A DNA stretch of 23,524 bases from Funneliformis mosseae (lineage: Eukaryota > Glomeromycota > Glomeromycetes > Glomerales > Glomeraceae). The stretch lies in contig CAJVPP010001016.1 of NCBI GenBank assembly GCA_910592005.1, positions 1-23,524 on the forward strand, in the 5' to 3' direction. The position numbers and the translations under genes are program-made. Positions 10,772 through 19,583 of the stretch are shown piece by piece (the stretch's first letter is position 1; each line of letters opens with the position of its first letter). The notes below the pieces were generated by a model. It was given only the letters and a program-made list of their open reading frames with translations. It did no database searches and was not told the DNA's origin.

Positions 10772-11319
10772 ATGTTGGCTTCAAAACAAAGTAGGACATT
10801 GAGAAAATAAGGCAAAACTACAGAATCTGTCAACCCGTCTCTTGCCAATAATATGAAGCTTGCTTATAATATCTTGAAAAATCTTGAAGACCTTATAGTA
10901 GGAGGTAAGGAAATTCCAGAGCTAGACTGTTTGAAATGTAATAATGAAATTTTAATATGTCTTCCAAGGGCAATTACATTCCTCAGCTGTGGCCACACTT
11001 TTCACAGTATATGTGTTAAAAAAAAGCTTTTACTGATCATGCCGAATACATGCTTATGGAAAGAATGTTGATATCATAGAACCATTTCCTAATAATCAAG
11101 AGTTGCCATTTTCTTAATCAACCAAGCGATTTATCGAAAAATACTATCGAGAAAAGGATAGAAAGAGCAAGAAAGATTTATGATTTATTTAACACCATTA
11201 AGTTTGATAAGATACAACGGGTAAAGAGCTTTCTAGTGTCGCATATTTACGGATTAAGCTTGGACGATATCGAGAGAAAATTAGATAAGTACTACGTCAC
11301 AATACGTGATTTTCACTAA
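10772..11319 (+). pseudogene. RING-H2/SYSAD family protein, degenerate (copy 3)
   Basis: The ATG at 10772 is in frame with the whole first segment, broken once by TAA at 10808-10810. The RING is the best preserved in the window: 'CLKC', then 16 residues, then 'CGHTFHSIC', followed by 'TCLW', where a one-base frameshift near 11060 interrupts the last Cys pair and moves the trace into 'GKNVDIIEPF'. After a TAA near 11117 and a gap, an open segment from about 11131 to TAA at 11317-11319 carries the SYSAD-type helix, 'RARKIYDLFNTIKFDKI', though the SYSAD box itself is changed to 'SFLVS'. Intact relatives would be predicted E3 ubiquitin ligases. It is much shorter than copies 1 and 2 because the middle linker is missing. 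Confidence 0.7.
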
Positions 11320-11782
11320 CAGGGCTGTTGAAACGCAAAAATATATATTTGATAATCCCTTCCCTTTAGATTATTTTTGCCTGCCAATGAATTAGCCAAA
11401 GGCATTTTACATGTGCTTATCAAATAAAGTTTTTCCATATCGGGCTTTTCTCCTTTTAATCTAATGTTTATAGAAACTCGCCAACTCCTAGAACTATCGA
11501 GGAACTTAGCAGTCTAGGGTGAATACATATGATATGATATACATCATGCTACAAACTGATTTAGCCAGGCGCCGTGCATATGCATGTAAATATAAAATTT
11601 GATCCCTCTGGAACCCTTATATATAAATATTAATTTCCAATATGCTTGTAATCAAATAAAAATGAATCTGATATTTATTATAATATACTTGTTATAAACT
11701 GCTATAAATTACTGAAATTGTTATAAATCTCTTAATTGCTAAAATCGTTACAAACCGATTATTTGATATATAATTCTAAATT
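11320..11782. other. AT-rich intergenic spacer
   Basis: I see no coding segment, intron-exon signal or repeat structure here. The sequence becomes very AT-rich just before the next ATG, with two near-repeats of the phrase 'TATAAA(C/T)TGCTATAAATTACTG' type at about 11690-11725, which could be a degenerate tandem or an AT-rich promoter. Confidence 0.5.
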
Positions 11783-13399
11783 ATGGATTTAGATAGTAGA
11801 GCCTACTCTAAGCTAATTAGTGCATCCAATACTCATGGAGGCTCTGAAGAATATATAAGAATAGTTGATGCGATAGGCCCTTTAACAGTAAGACGTAATC
11901 ACAAAACACCAGAAATGTGATACTTCCATATCCGTGATCCATTTAGGAAAATACTAGAAGAGAACTATTTCAGGAGAATTCTTTCTAAGAATGAATATAT
12001 TACAATGTATGGAACATTATATGAAAGTGATAGGTATCATGGTCTTCTGATAAATTATATATATTGTAGTGTATGCGACTCCTTAGTTTTCATATATGAA
12101 AATGGTCGTATAGATGATTCCTATTGAGATAAGCACTTAAAGAGTTGTATTAATGAAGATATTATTTCAAAGAAACATGCAAGAAGAAAAGATATTCGCC
12201 AATCTATTGATAAAAGAGAATTTAAGATTTGGCAATACAAATAAACTATAATAAAAGAAGAAACGAAAATGAAGCGTCTCTAACTAAAGCTTTTCTCTCA
12301 ATTTACTTTACACTCAGAAAAGGATAAATTAGCATCAGTATCATATGATTATGATACTCGTTCAATTGGCTATGAAGCTTATCTTTCAGCTAAGGCAACT
12401 ATGGCAAAAAATACTATGCCAAGTGCTTCTGAGCCAGCTTGTATTTCATCTACCAGGCAAGAAAATATTTTACCAACTACTTATCAGTCATCGAATTGCA
12501 AAAGCGATATAAGCGAAATATTTATCTCGTCTTTATATGCAAAACAAAATAACTTACTAGGTCCCTTGTCCCGAATACCTTTAGCTAGGATCTTACCATC
12601 TATAAACCATCTTAATCATCCTACATTAAGATTGAAAAATAGGACAAAAATCACGTTCATTTAATATTTCATTTTTTATGCTATATAATTTCATGCATGA
12701 TCACCTAGTATAATTGTAAAATGTACCACCTGCAGGATAAAAAACCTGATTTGCTTATTCTGGATTAGATCTTTTAATTTATAACGAAGTATTATTCAGA
12801 AAGATCAATGAAGCGATCTTGGGGATTCTTGATTCCTAAATATTACTATAATTATGGTTTTGAAAATTTCTATGCAACACTTATCCAACAAGTTTATAGG
12901 AAATACAAGAAAAGATCCAAATCTTTGGTAAAACGAGTTTAGGAGATAGTGAAAAATGATAGTACTCCTGATAATAAGAAGTATTTAGGTATGAAAAATG
13001 AAGGATATAATCCTTCAGGATAAATTTGGTACAAGAAATATTGTTTTTCAGTGAAAAATGGATGGATATTTAAAAAGAAAGCCCAATTATGAATACGATT
13101 AGATACAGTATCACACATACTTGTTGAAAAATTATTATATCAGCAAAGATATATACTTGTTAGAGGTGCATATTGGATCGATATGTTAAAATGGTCACAA
13201 AATCCTGAATATTATCATATTAATAAAATATAACTTTGAATACTTCATCAAAATTTTGGATTGTAAAAGATATAGTGGTAAATTGATAGAAGTACAACAT
13301 ATATATGATTCACAGTCATTAAAAGAATATGATATTCTAGAAAAGAATCTTACCGTAAATTTCTCAGATTTGGATGATAATAGTGAGTTCGTGTGCTGA
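11783..13399 (+). pseudogene. Unrecognised zinc-knuckle protein, degenerate
   Basis: From ATG 11783 to TAA 12662-12664 one frame reads through, interrupted by TGA 11918, TGA 12125, TAA 12242 and TAA 12281 but with no frameshift. It begins 'MDLDSRAYSKLI', has 'YFHIRDPFRKI', and a Cys-x2-Cys pair (codons 95 and 98) followed by 'DKHLKSC' (His118, Cys122), a plausible CCHC zinc site. A second block from about 12790 in another frame reads 'SWGFLIPKYYYNYGFENFYA' and later 'WIDMLKWSQNPEYYHINKI', with stops near 12943, 13021 and 13090. A last block ends at TGA 13397-13399 with 'LIEVQHIYDSQSLKEYDIL'. I think the three blocks belong to one gene because they are collinear and similarly decayed, but this is not proven. 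The function is unknown; lineage-specific expansion is likely. Confidence 0.5.
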
Positions 13400-13460
13400 A
13401 TTTTTCAGATCAGTCCTTGATCCAGATCCTGAATATTATATATACTATTCAGCCATGCGA

Positions 13461-13535
13461 AGCACCTCAAGGCTAATGTATAAAGACATGTGTGACATAA
13501 ATAAAACATGTTTCTGATCCTCATTAAAGTATATA
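13461..13535. repeat. Diverged direct repeat, copy 1 (partner 13802-13875)
   Basis: This copy begins AGCACCTCAAGGCTAATG and ends CTCATTAAAGTATATA. The partner begins AGCACCTTAAGGCCAATG and ends CTCATTAAAGTATATA. The ends align almost without gaps and the middles share ACATAAAT and an (A)ACAT core. The two are 266 bases apart. Confidence 0.6.
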
Positions 13536-13801
13536 TGATATAATATATAATAGTCTGCAAATCATATATGAAACTATACTTGTGCGACAAAATAATTTCA
13601 CATAAACCGCTCTCAAAATATTTCAAATTTTTTCCTATCTATCTGAATAGCATTTATTTATGAGTTTATTTCCTCCAATGCTAGAGGCTATTCCTACTAG
13701 ATTTTGACTAAAATATATTTATATAATATTAATAGGCCTTTATTATTGAGCGGTCAGGCAAGTGAAATAAAGAAAAAAAAAGTATGTATATATATACCCT
13801 C

Positions 13802-13875
13802 AGCACCTTAAGGCCAATGCATGTAAGCGTATACAACATAAATTAACATATTTTTGATTCTCATTAAAGTATATA
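13802..13875. repeat. Diverged direct repeat, copy 2 (partner 13461-13535)
   Basis: This is the second copy of the unit described at 13461-13535. It lies 181 bases before the start codon of the gene at 14057. Differences are scattered and mostly transitions in the first 20 bases, so the duplication is old. Confidence 0.6.
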
Positions 13876-14526
13876 CCATTGAGATCTTCAATGTATGTCC
13901 TTATTCTTGAATACAAACTTTCAGCGTAAGAGTCCGTTGTATATTCTCCTGTCTCTTTTCCCAACATGAATACAAGCCCAAAGAGAATGTAAATAGAGTC
14001 ATTTAAAAGGGTAGTATACTGGAGTGATGACTATTATAACTTTTTTTATTTTTACCATGCCTGCCGATTTATATACTAAAATTTACAATTTCTTGTTAAA
14101 TGCTGAGGAAGAGGATATTACCACTGGGTCTGTTATCTATCAAGGAATCGAAGACAATCCCTGGATATCTCAAAATGAGCTAAAAAGTATTATCGAGTGG
14201 GCTGTTGCATTTGTGAAGAATCAATATGATCAAGATTCTTCACGCTATACTACTCTTTTTGAAATTTTACTAGAGGTAAGATATTTCTAAAGGAAGTAAA
14301 AAGAGAATTTATTTGAGTGATAAATAATGTAGACTGATACCATTCTGAGAAAAGAGTATAATAGACTAAATATCCTATTAGCCCACTCACAGGATTTTTT
14401 CCTCAACAGTATGAAGGATAGTTAGGCTATAGTATATGCTTAATTCAATGTGATTATTTTAGAAGTAGCTAACCATGCGAGAATAGGGCTTTATTTTAAT
14501 CTGACAGCATATGCATTTTGATAATA

Positions 14527-14547
14527 TTATATATATATATATATATT
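14527..14547. repeat. (TA)n microsatellite in an intron
   Basis: About ten uninterrupted TA units lie inside the first intron (14276-14577) of the gene at 14057. Such tracts slip easily; no function is suggested. Confidence 0.8.
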
Positions 14548-15489
14548 CAAAACTAATTAATTATATATCTGCATTAGTTTGAAATTGGTTTTAAAACAGT
14601 TTGTAGTTTATGTAATATCGGTGCAATAAAGACGAATGGAGAAAGGCCTCTTAGTTCAGATAAAATTAGAAAAAATATCAAGACGCTAAAGGGCAAACTT
14701 AGAAAAAATACATCACAGCTTTACCACTATTTGTTTTCGGATATAAATGAGGTGTCTATTTCTGAGTTAATCTAGAAGGATCCTCTAGCCAATCAAGTAA
14801 TTAGCAATGATTCAGATCTGATGGAAAAATTACCAGAATAGTTGAAGGAGTCTTTTATGGTAAATTGTTCTTTTTTATTATACAGCCATATGCGAAGCGT
14901 TTTGTTTGAAAAACTTCTCTGACTAACAGCTGATATTTTTCAATCTTGATATTATTTAATTTATGCTATCATTAGAAACCAGTAGAAGATATGGTTTCTT
15001 CATCACTTTTACAAAATATACGAGAAAAATGCGAAGAATTTGTGGTTAACTTTATTGAGAGTGATATGAACATTTTATCACAAAAACTTTCGCATAATGG
15101 GAAGTGAAAAGAATCAGATAGGGAACTTGCAGAGGTCACATCAAGAATTTTAAGTTCTCTAAATGATTCATAGAATAATTCTGAATTTAGTTCTAAGTTC
15201 GTGAAATCATAAAATGAAGATACTTATGTGACAAACGTAATTGTATCTGCTATTCAAGCCACATTAAAAGGTCTTCCGTTAGGGAGGTTGTCTTATATCA
15301 GCACATGAGTTATAATATAATTAAGAAAAATGATATTTTGAAAACTTAGACTGTTACTAATGTTCTTCTTCTATTAGTGCTGAATGTCAAAGTTTAGCTA
15401 GTGCAGATAGGAAGGCGAAAGGCGAACAGGAAGACGGCCAGATATCATATTTGTGATGAAACATGATAGAAAAAATACGAGCTCATATA

Positions 15490-15534
15490 CAGAGGGTCTC
15501 TAAAAATTTACGCACACTTTTTTCATACGAATTT
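15490..15534 (+). repeat. Left terminal inverted repeat of the Tc1/mariner element
   Basis: It pairs with 16944-16988. The strongest block is TTTACGCACACTTTTTT, identical in both arms except for the length of the T-run. The outer 20 bases have about four mismatches, more than expected for a recent insertion. Confidence 0.85.
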
Positions 15535-15619
15535 ACTCAAAATTTTATTAAAAAATTAAGCAATTTACATATAATAAATAATGTTCCTAGACTATTAAAA
15601 TATATATTTTATTAAGGGT

Positions 15620-16640
15620 TTAATACTTGGTCAGACCACCATTTGCATTTATTATCGCCTGAATTTGTCGAGACATACTTTTGACTAAATTTTCAATTTT
15701 TTCAGAAGTAATTGATTTCTAAGCCTTTCGTATTTGTCGTTCAAGTGAGAAAAAATTAGTAGACTTTACTTTTCAGCTTCGAAGCATTTTTTAAATTTCA
15801 TCTCATAGATTTTTGATCGGTTAAAATCAGAACTTTGAACAGATCATTTAAGGGTTCAGATATTTTTTTTGCATAAAATTCTGTAACAATTTTGCTTTTG
15901 TGACAAGGAGCATTATCTTCTTGAAAAATACCATTCCCATTTGGAAAAAATCGCTTCATAGTAGGGATAATATGCTTGCGTATAGTTTCGAGATGCACAG
16001 CATTATTTACAGAACTAACTAAAGGGACAATTGGCCCTAATCCTTATGCAGAAAAACATCTGACTTGAACTGTGCTTTACTGTTGCTGAAACACAAGCAG
16101 GTAACCATTCCTCAGATGGTTCTCGCCAAACCCAGCTAGTACGTGATTATTGAAACTGAGAAAAGGTTGATTCATCAGTCCAAAGAACCTTTTTCCAGTC
16201 TTGCACAGTCCAGTGTGCATGCTCTTGTGCCTATACAGGTCGCTTCACCATGTTTTCAGATGAAATAAATAGTTTTCACCTAGCTGCACAATTATTTAAT
16301 CCAATAATATGAAGTATTCAACGAATAGTAGGAGTAAAAGCATCCTACCCTAACTTTTTTTTCCAAAAAGCTTGCATTTCACGGGTACATTTGCAATGAT
16401 TTTTTTCTTTGTAACTAATCGTTTAAGTTAGTTATGATTTGAAGTTGTAAAAAAGTGCGATCACCTAGAATGTGGCTTTGTATCAGTAGACCTAATGGTT
16501 TTATACCTTCTTATATAAGCTGAAACTGCAAAGGGTCTACATCCTACAGTTTATGCAATTTTTCTGTATGAATGGTCAAGTTGATGTCCATAAAGAATAA
16601 CGCTTTTTTGGGACTTAGTAAGATCTTTTCCTTTACCCAT
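15620..16640 (-). pseudogene. Tc1/mariner transposase, degenerate
   Basis: The trace starts at ATG (16640-16638) with 'MGKGKDLTKSQKSVILYGHQ', a helix-turn-helix of the Tc1 type, and ends at TAA 15622-15620. That is about 340 codons, the normal family length. The first catalytic Asp is in 'VLWTDESTF' (about 16191-16165). The second is in 'GIFQEDNAPCH' on a still-open 66-codon stretch (15998-15798). The third acidic position, in the block corresponding to 'DLNPIENLW', reads 'DFNRSKIYE', so the catalytic Glu appears lost. Stops and frameshifts are numerous. The enzyme would cut and paste the element at TA sites; this copy cannot. Confidence 0.85.
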
Positions 16641-16943
16641 TTTTTTAAGGTAAGGTTAAAAATTTTTTTTTGTTTTTTTTTTGGTTTATTTATTTTTTTT
16701 TAATTAGTGTGAAAAAATTCACATGGTCGTCTCAAATTATGAGTGCATAAAACAAATCATGCGGGATTTACAATTTTTGCGAAGTTTGCGATGTTTATTA
16801 TATTTATAATGTTGGTAATATATTTAAATAAAAATGGTAGTCCAATCAAATAATAAACAGCTTAGTACAAAGTTTTATTTACTATTCTAGAAACAATATT
16901 TATTATTTGATGATCATTTACTTATTTAATAAAAATATTATTA

Positions 16944-16988
16944 AAATTCATACAAAAAAAGTGTGCGTAAACTTTTGAAGACTCTCTG
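16944..16988 (-). repeat. Right terminal inverted repeat of the Tc1/mariner element
   Basis: This is the partner of 15490-15534. It ends ACTCTCTG immediately before the TA at 16989-16990. Confidence 0.85.
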
Positions 16989-17423
16989 TATGTTGAAAGT
17001 TCACGTTTATTTTGTATATCACAAAAGGAAATTAATGATGAAATAAAATTATGGCGTGAAACTAATGATAGAATGTACTGGGTTCATAAATCATCTGGGC
17101 CAGATAAAGGTGAATTCAGAATTATTGGAATGCAAGTTGCTGGACGAATAATGCGCTTAAATGTTCTCATTAGAAATATGGAAAATATTCATCATTATTA
17201 CCATCTTTACAAAGCAAAAATTTCTGTACAACTATCTGATCCATTTCTCGTAACAAATTTTGTAAAGACTTTACTGATTTTACAGAATATTTTAATAGTT
17301 AATATGTCTTTACTACTTAACGTACCCTCAATTAGATCCAAAAGAAATAAAGGCAGTTCAAATGTAGATTTTGAATAGATAGGATTATATATGTAGTAAA
17401 TTTATTATTATTTTTTCTGTATC

Positions 17424-17429
17424 AATAAA
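17424..17429 (+). terminator. Candidate polyadenylation signal
   Basis: AATAAA followed by G lies 46 bases after the TAG at 17376-17378 of the transposon-split gene. It is a reasonable position for its 3' end processing; confidence is limited by the AT-rich context. Confidence 0.4.
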
Positions 17430-17481
17430 GTGATCCTGGTGGTTAATTATTATTTTTTTATATATTCATTCATATTTTTTG

Positions 17482-17631
17482 TGTGAGAAATGTGCATTAG
17501 ATAATAAAACTTTCTTGACAAATCGGGTTAATGCAAATAAGAAATTGCAAGACGAGATTGAGGACTTAAAATTGCAAATGCAGGAGGCGGAAAAAGAACT
17601 AGCATCTATGAAGTCAGATTCTATTTATTAG
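17482..17631 (+). pseudogene. Coiled-coil fragment with an upstream Cys-x2-Cys
   Basis: The frame reads 'CEKCALDNKTFLTNRVNANK', then 'KLQDEIEDLKLQMQEAEKEL', and stops at TAG 17629-17631. The Cys pair could be the last ligands of a RING or B-box, and the Leu/Glu heptads form a clear coiled coil. There is no good start codon in frame close upstream, so it is either a terminal exon whose 5' part is missing or a small remnant. It ends tail to tail with the ATPase pseudogene, overlapping it by about 11 bases. Confidence 0.45.
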
Positions 17632-18465
17632 CCAGAATACTTTTTTCCTTGTGCTTCTGCCTCACCTCTACCTCCTTCTGCAGATTTAGTGAAGTGTCAA
17701 ACTTTAAGCGGATTGCAAGGGGATTATCTTCTGGCCTAGTAAGATCAAATACAATAAATTCACTACTTCAAAGATAGCTATTAATAACCATAGATGCATT
17801 TTCACATTATCAGTATAATGATTGGCTATTCTGGACACATCTTGATGGCTATCACCTTTATTAAAGATCACTAAATGGGAGATATTTTTACGAATAATAA
17901 TAGGAACTTTATGATAGCGTTGAGTTATGTAAATAGGTGAAATATTTCTATATCATCCATGAATAAAGAAGGGGATAATTTGATTTTGTATATACTCTGA
18001 GACGACACACAAGTCCTCAAAAATAATAACAGTGCTTCTTTCTGGTGAGAATGATTTTACATTTGGAATTCTTTCAGAAGAAATATAGCTAAATCGAATA
18101 TTTTCATAATATGGCGCTCTTGGATCCTTTGCAATTATTCCATACATATATTTAATGAATACCCATTTTGGCTTGTCAGAATGGTAATCACAAACTATCA
18201 AATCATCGTACCTAATATATCTGGACCCCTTTTGTCTTTTGTATATATGTTCACTTTTATCTCTAAGTACAAGGTTCGCAAGTAAATTAGTCTTACCTGT
18301 ACCACTTCTCCCTGTGACTAGCATAGCAAATGGTCATGACATTGCTAGATGCCTAACAGTTCGAGATGATTCGTGCTTTGTGGTCTCATCCATATCTATA
18401 AGGTAAAGTTTCATAGGAGGTAGTCCTGTCTTTTGGTTCTTCTGCGTATCGGATTGGGAATTCAT
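17621..18465 (-). pseudogene. P-loop ATPase of FtsK/HerA (A32-like packaging ATPase) type, degenerate
   Basis: The minus-strand ATG at 18465-18463 ('MNSQSDTQKNQKTGLPPMKL') opens a frame that holds Walker A, 'GRSGTGKTNLLANL' (just after 18324), Walker B, 'STVIIFEDLCV' (about 18035-18003), and a third motif, 'YITQRYHKVPIIIRKNISHL' (about 17932-17873). That combination, P-loop, ED after four hydrophobics, then Q...P...R-x-N, is typical of the FtsK/HerA superfamily and close to A32-like ATPases that package DNA in large DNA viruses. Frame breaks: TGA 18334-18336 just before Walker A, TGA 17953-17955, a frameshift near 17810 and a TGA soon after; the natural end is TAG 17623-17621. At about 280 codons the length fits the family. 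From memory, Rhizophagus carries many such host copies; no capsid or other viral gene is nearby. Confidence 0.8.
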
Positions 18466-19020
18466 AACTCTAATTTTTATTTAAGAGTATTTTATAATTC
18501 AGAAGATTTTTTTCGTAAGCAGAATATTAATTACTTTTTTCGTGAATTCCACTATTTCTTGACATGAACTATATAACCACAATTAGTAGAAAAGCAAGTA
18601 TGGAATATAATACCATTGGTGATATTAGAGAACTCCTAATAGTAGAAATAGTTACTAGTATTAGATTTTTTTTTTTACTATTAATGTACGGTAGCTAGAG
18701 AGTTAGTAGAGGCATATCTAAGTAAGACAAGTTTGATCTTACGTTAAGTAACTCTTAAAGTCTCTGATCCTGATTAAGAGATACAGCAACCTGCTTAGAA
18801 GCACATCTCCGTACAGTTGCCATCTAGTATAGACCACCTTGTAACAAGTTATTCCTATGTCACAAAGCTCACTAGACCTTATTGGGTACCATCACCTTTA
18901 GATAGAGGGCTCACTTCAACCATAGAGCTTGTCAGGCCCTATTTTTACCAATCTAATTTATAGGATTTTACCCTATTGATGACTATCGAGACCGTGGGAT
19001 CAGGTCTTTTATATAAATAG
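18466..19020. other. Intergenic spacer upstream of the ATPase pseudogene
   Basis: No coding segment was recognised on either strand. The part nearest 18465 is the presumed promoter side of the minus-strand ATPase. Positions 18760-19020 are less AT-rich and lie next to the SINE-like segment at 19021, so they may be the body of a tRNA-derived element; I could not define its far end. Confidence 0.4.
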
Positions 19021-19115
19021 TAGTTTTATACCTATAGCGTCAAATTCACCTGAGAATTGAACCCAGCCTCTAACCCTAGTGATGATTTGATTTGGAAGGT
19101 ACTGCAACGTGCAAT
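19021..19115 (-). repeat. tRNA-related SINE-like segment, copy 1
   Basis: On the minus strand, 19063-19053 reads GGTTCAATTCT, close to the pol III B-box GGTTCAANTCC. About 50 bases upstream TTGCACGTTGC is a weak A-box candidate. Downstream of the B-box, 19039-19021 reads CGCTATAGGTATAAAACTA, very like the second copy. No full cloverleaf is evident, so it is not called as a tRNA gene. Confidence 0.4.
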
Positions 19116-19425
19116 ATAGTCTATTATTACCTTAGATACTTTCGCTCTCTTACGGTAAATCCAAATCTACTAATTACTGATTAATAACTTCCTTACTTGT
19201 ATAAGGGTCTCTGAATTTGAAGACGTGAGACAATATCCATTACAAACCTGTTAGCAAAGATCAAGTTTCTGTCGATCTCTGGTTTCATTTGCCTTCACAT
19301 GTTCTTCAAACTCAGTATTTAGGCATGATTAACATCAATTGATAAATTGATCGATCAGTATCTAACATTTATTAGTCTAAACGCTCACGTGTTCAATTAC
19401 ATATAAAATTCTTATAAAAATCATC

Positions 19426-19530
19426 TAGTTTTATGCCTTAGCTGAGGTCTGAACCTGTGACCATTGCAGTGTAACCTACAATAGGAACTCATACCTTATA
19501 GATTAAGCCAAAATCACCAATCCTAAGGAT
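19426..19530 (-). repeat. tRNA-related SINE-like segment, copy 2
   Basis: The minus strand has an A-box-like TTGGCTTAATC (19511-19501) and a B-box-like GGTTCAGACCT (19455-19445), 46 bases apart edge to edge. It continues into CAGCTAAGGCATAAAACTA (19444-19426), which aligns with the same position of copy 1. The shared order B-box, CTCAG, then TAAAACTA in both copies supports a common short element. The retrotransposon's A-tract lies just upstream in its own orientation. Confidence 0.45.
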
Positions 19531-19577
19531 ATCCTGATGAATTTTTTTTTTTAGAAGTGCGGCAGTTTTGCATAGTC

Positions 19578-19583
19578 TTTATT
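19578..19583 (-). terminator. LINE polyadenylation signal
   Basis: AATAAA on the minus strand lies about 25 bases before the A-tract that ends the retrotransposon. Its position relative to the tail makes it a more credible signal than isolated hexamers elsewhere in the window. Confidence 0.6.

Larger units (their letters stand above)
13400..14056. other. Intergenic spacer with a diverged direct repeat
   Basis: No gene was found. The region contains two diverged copies of a roughly 75-base unit (listed separately) and is otherwise AT-rich, with (TA)n-like stretches near 13785-13797. The last 130 bases before the ATG at 14057 are the likely promoter and leader of the next gene; no clear TATA box is evident. 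Confidence 0.5.
15490..16988 (-). mobile_element. Tc1/mariner DNA transposon, complete ends, inactive
   Basis: The element is 1,499 bases long. Its left end begins CAGAGGGTCTCTAAAAATTT and its right end, read as reverse complement, begins CAGAGAGTCTTCAAAAGTTT; both continue into TACGCACACTTTTTT, so the inverted repeats are about 45 bases with a few mismatches. Both ends are flanked by TA (15488-15489 and 16989-16990), the duplicated target typical of this superfamily. The transposase remnant is on the minus strand. Removing the element and one TA rejoins the host exon around the YVESSR motif, so the insertion point is precise. Confidence 0.92.
14057..17378 (+). pseudogene. Four-exon gene with PD-(D/E)XK-like core, split by a Tc1/mariner insertion
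   Basis: Exons join in phase: 14057-14275 (73 codons, 'MPADLYTKIYNFLL'), 14578-14859 (94 codons, with 'CSLC'), 14976-15304, and 15378 onward. Introns are 14276-14577, 14860-14975 and 15305-15377; the last begins ATGAGT where GTGAGT is expected, a broken donor. Nonsense codons occur in exons 2 and 3. Exon 4 has a frameshift near 15425, reads 'GRRPDIIFVMKH' (15432-15464) and is then cut by the transposon at 15490-16988. After the element, 16991-17378 stays open in one frame: 'YVESSRLFCISQKEINDEIK', 'FRIIGMQVAG', then 'VKTLLILQNILIVN'. The Asp of GRRPD and the Glu of YVESSR are spaced like a PD-(D/E)XK active site; this is inference. I recall a large family with these motifs in Rhizophagus. The start at 14057 was chosen over 14024 because it begins the conserved-looking part and has ACC before ATG. 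Confidence 0.75.

Noticed and set aside
13405..13626. Minus-strand open frame of 73 codons
   Set aside because: It lies over the direct repeat and AT-rich spacer; no motif and no promoter or splice context.
14527..14547. (TA)n as a target or origin signal
   Set aside because: A plain microsatellite inside an intron is sufficient explanation.
19426..19530. A genuine tRNA gene
   Set aside because: A- and B-box-like motifs exist but acceptor and T-stems do not pair properly; SINE-like is the better reading.
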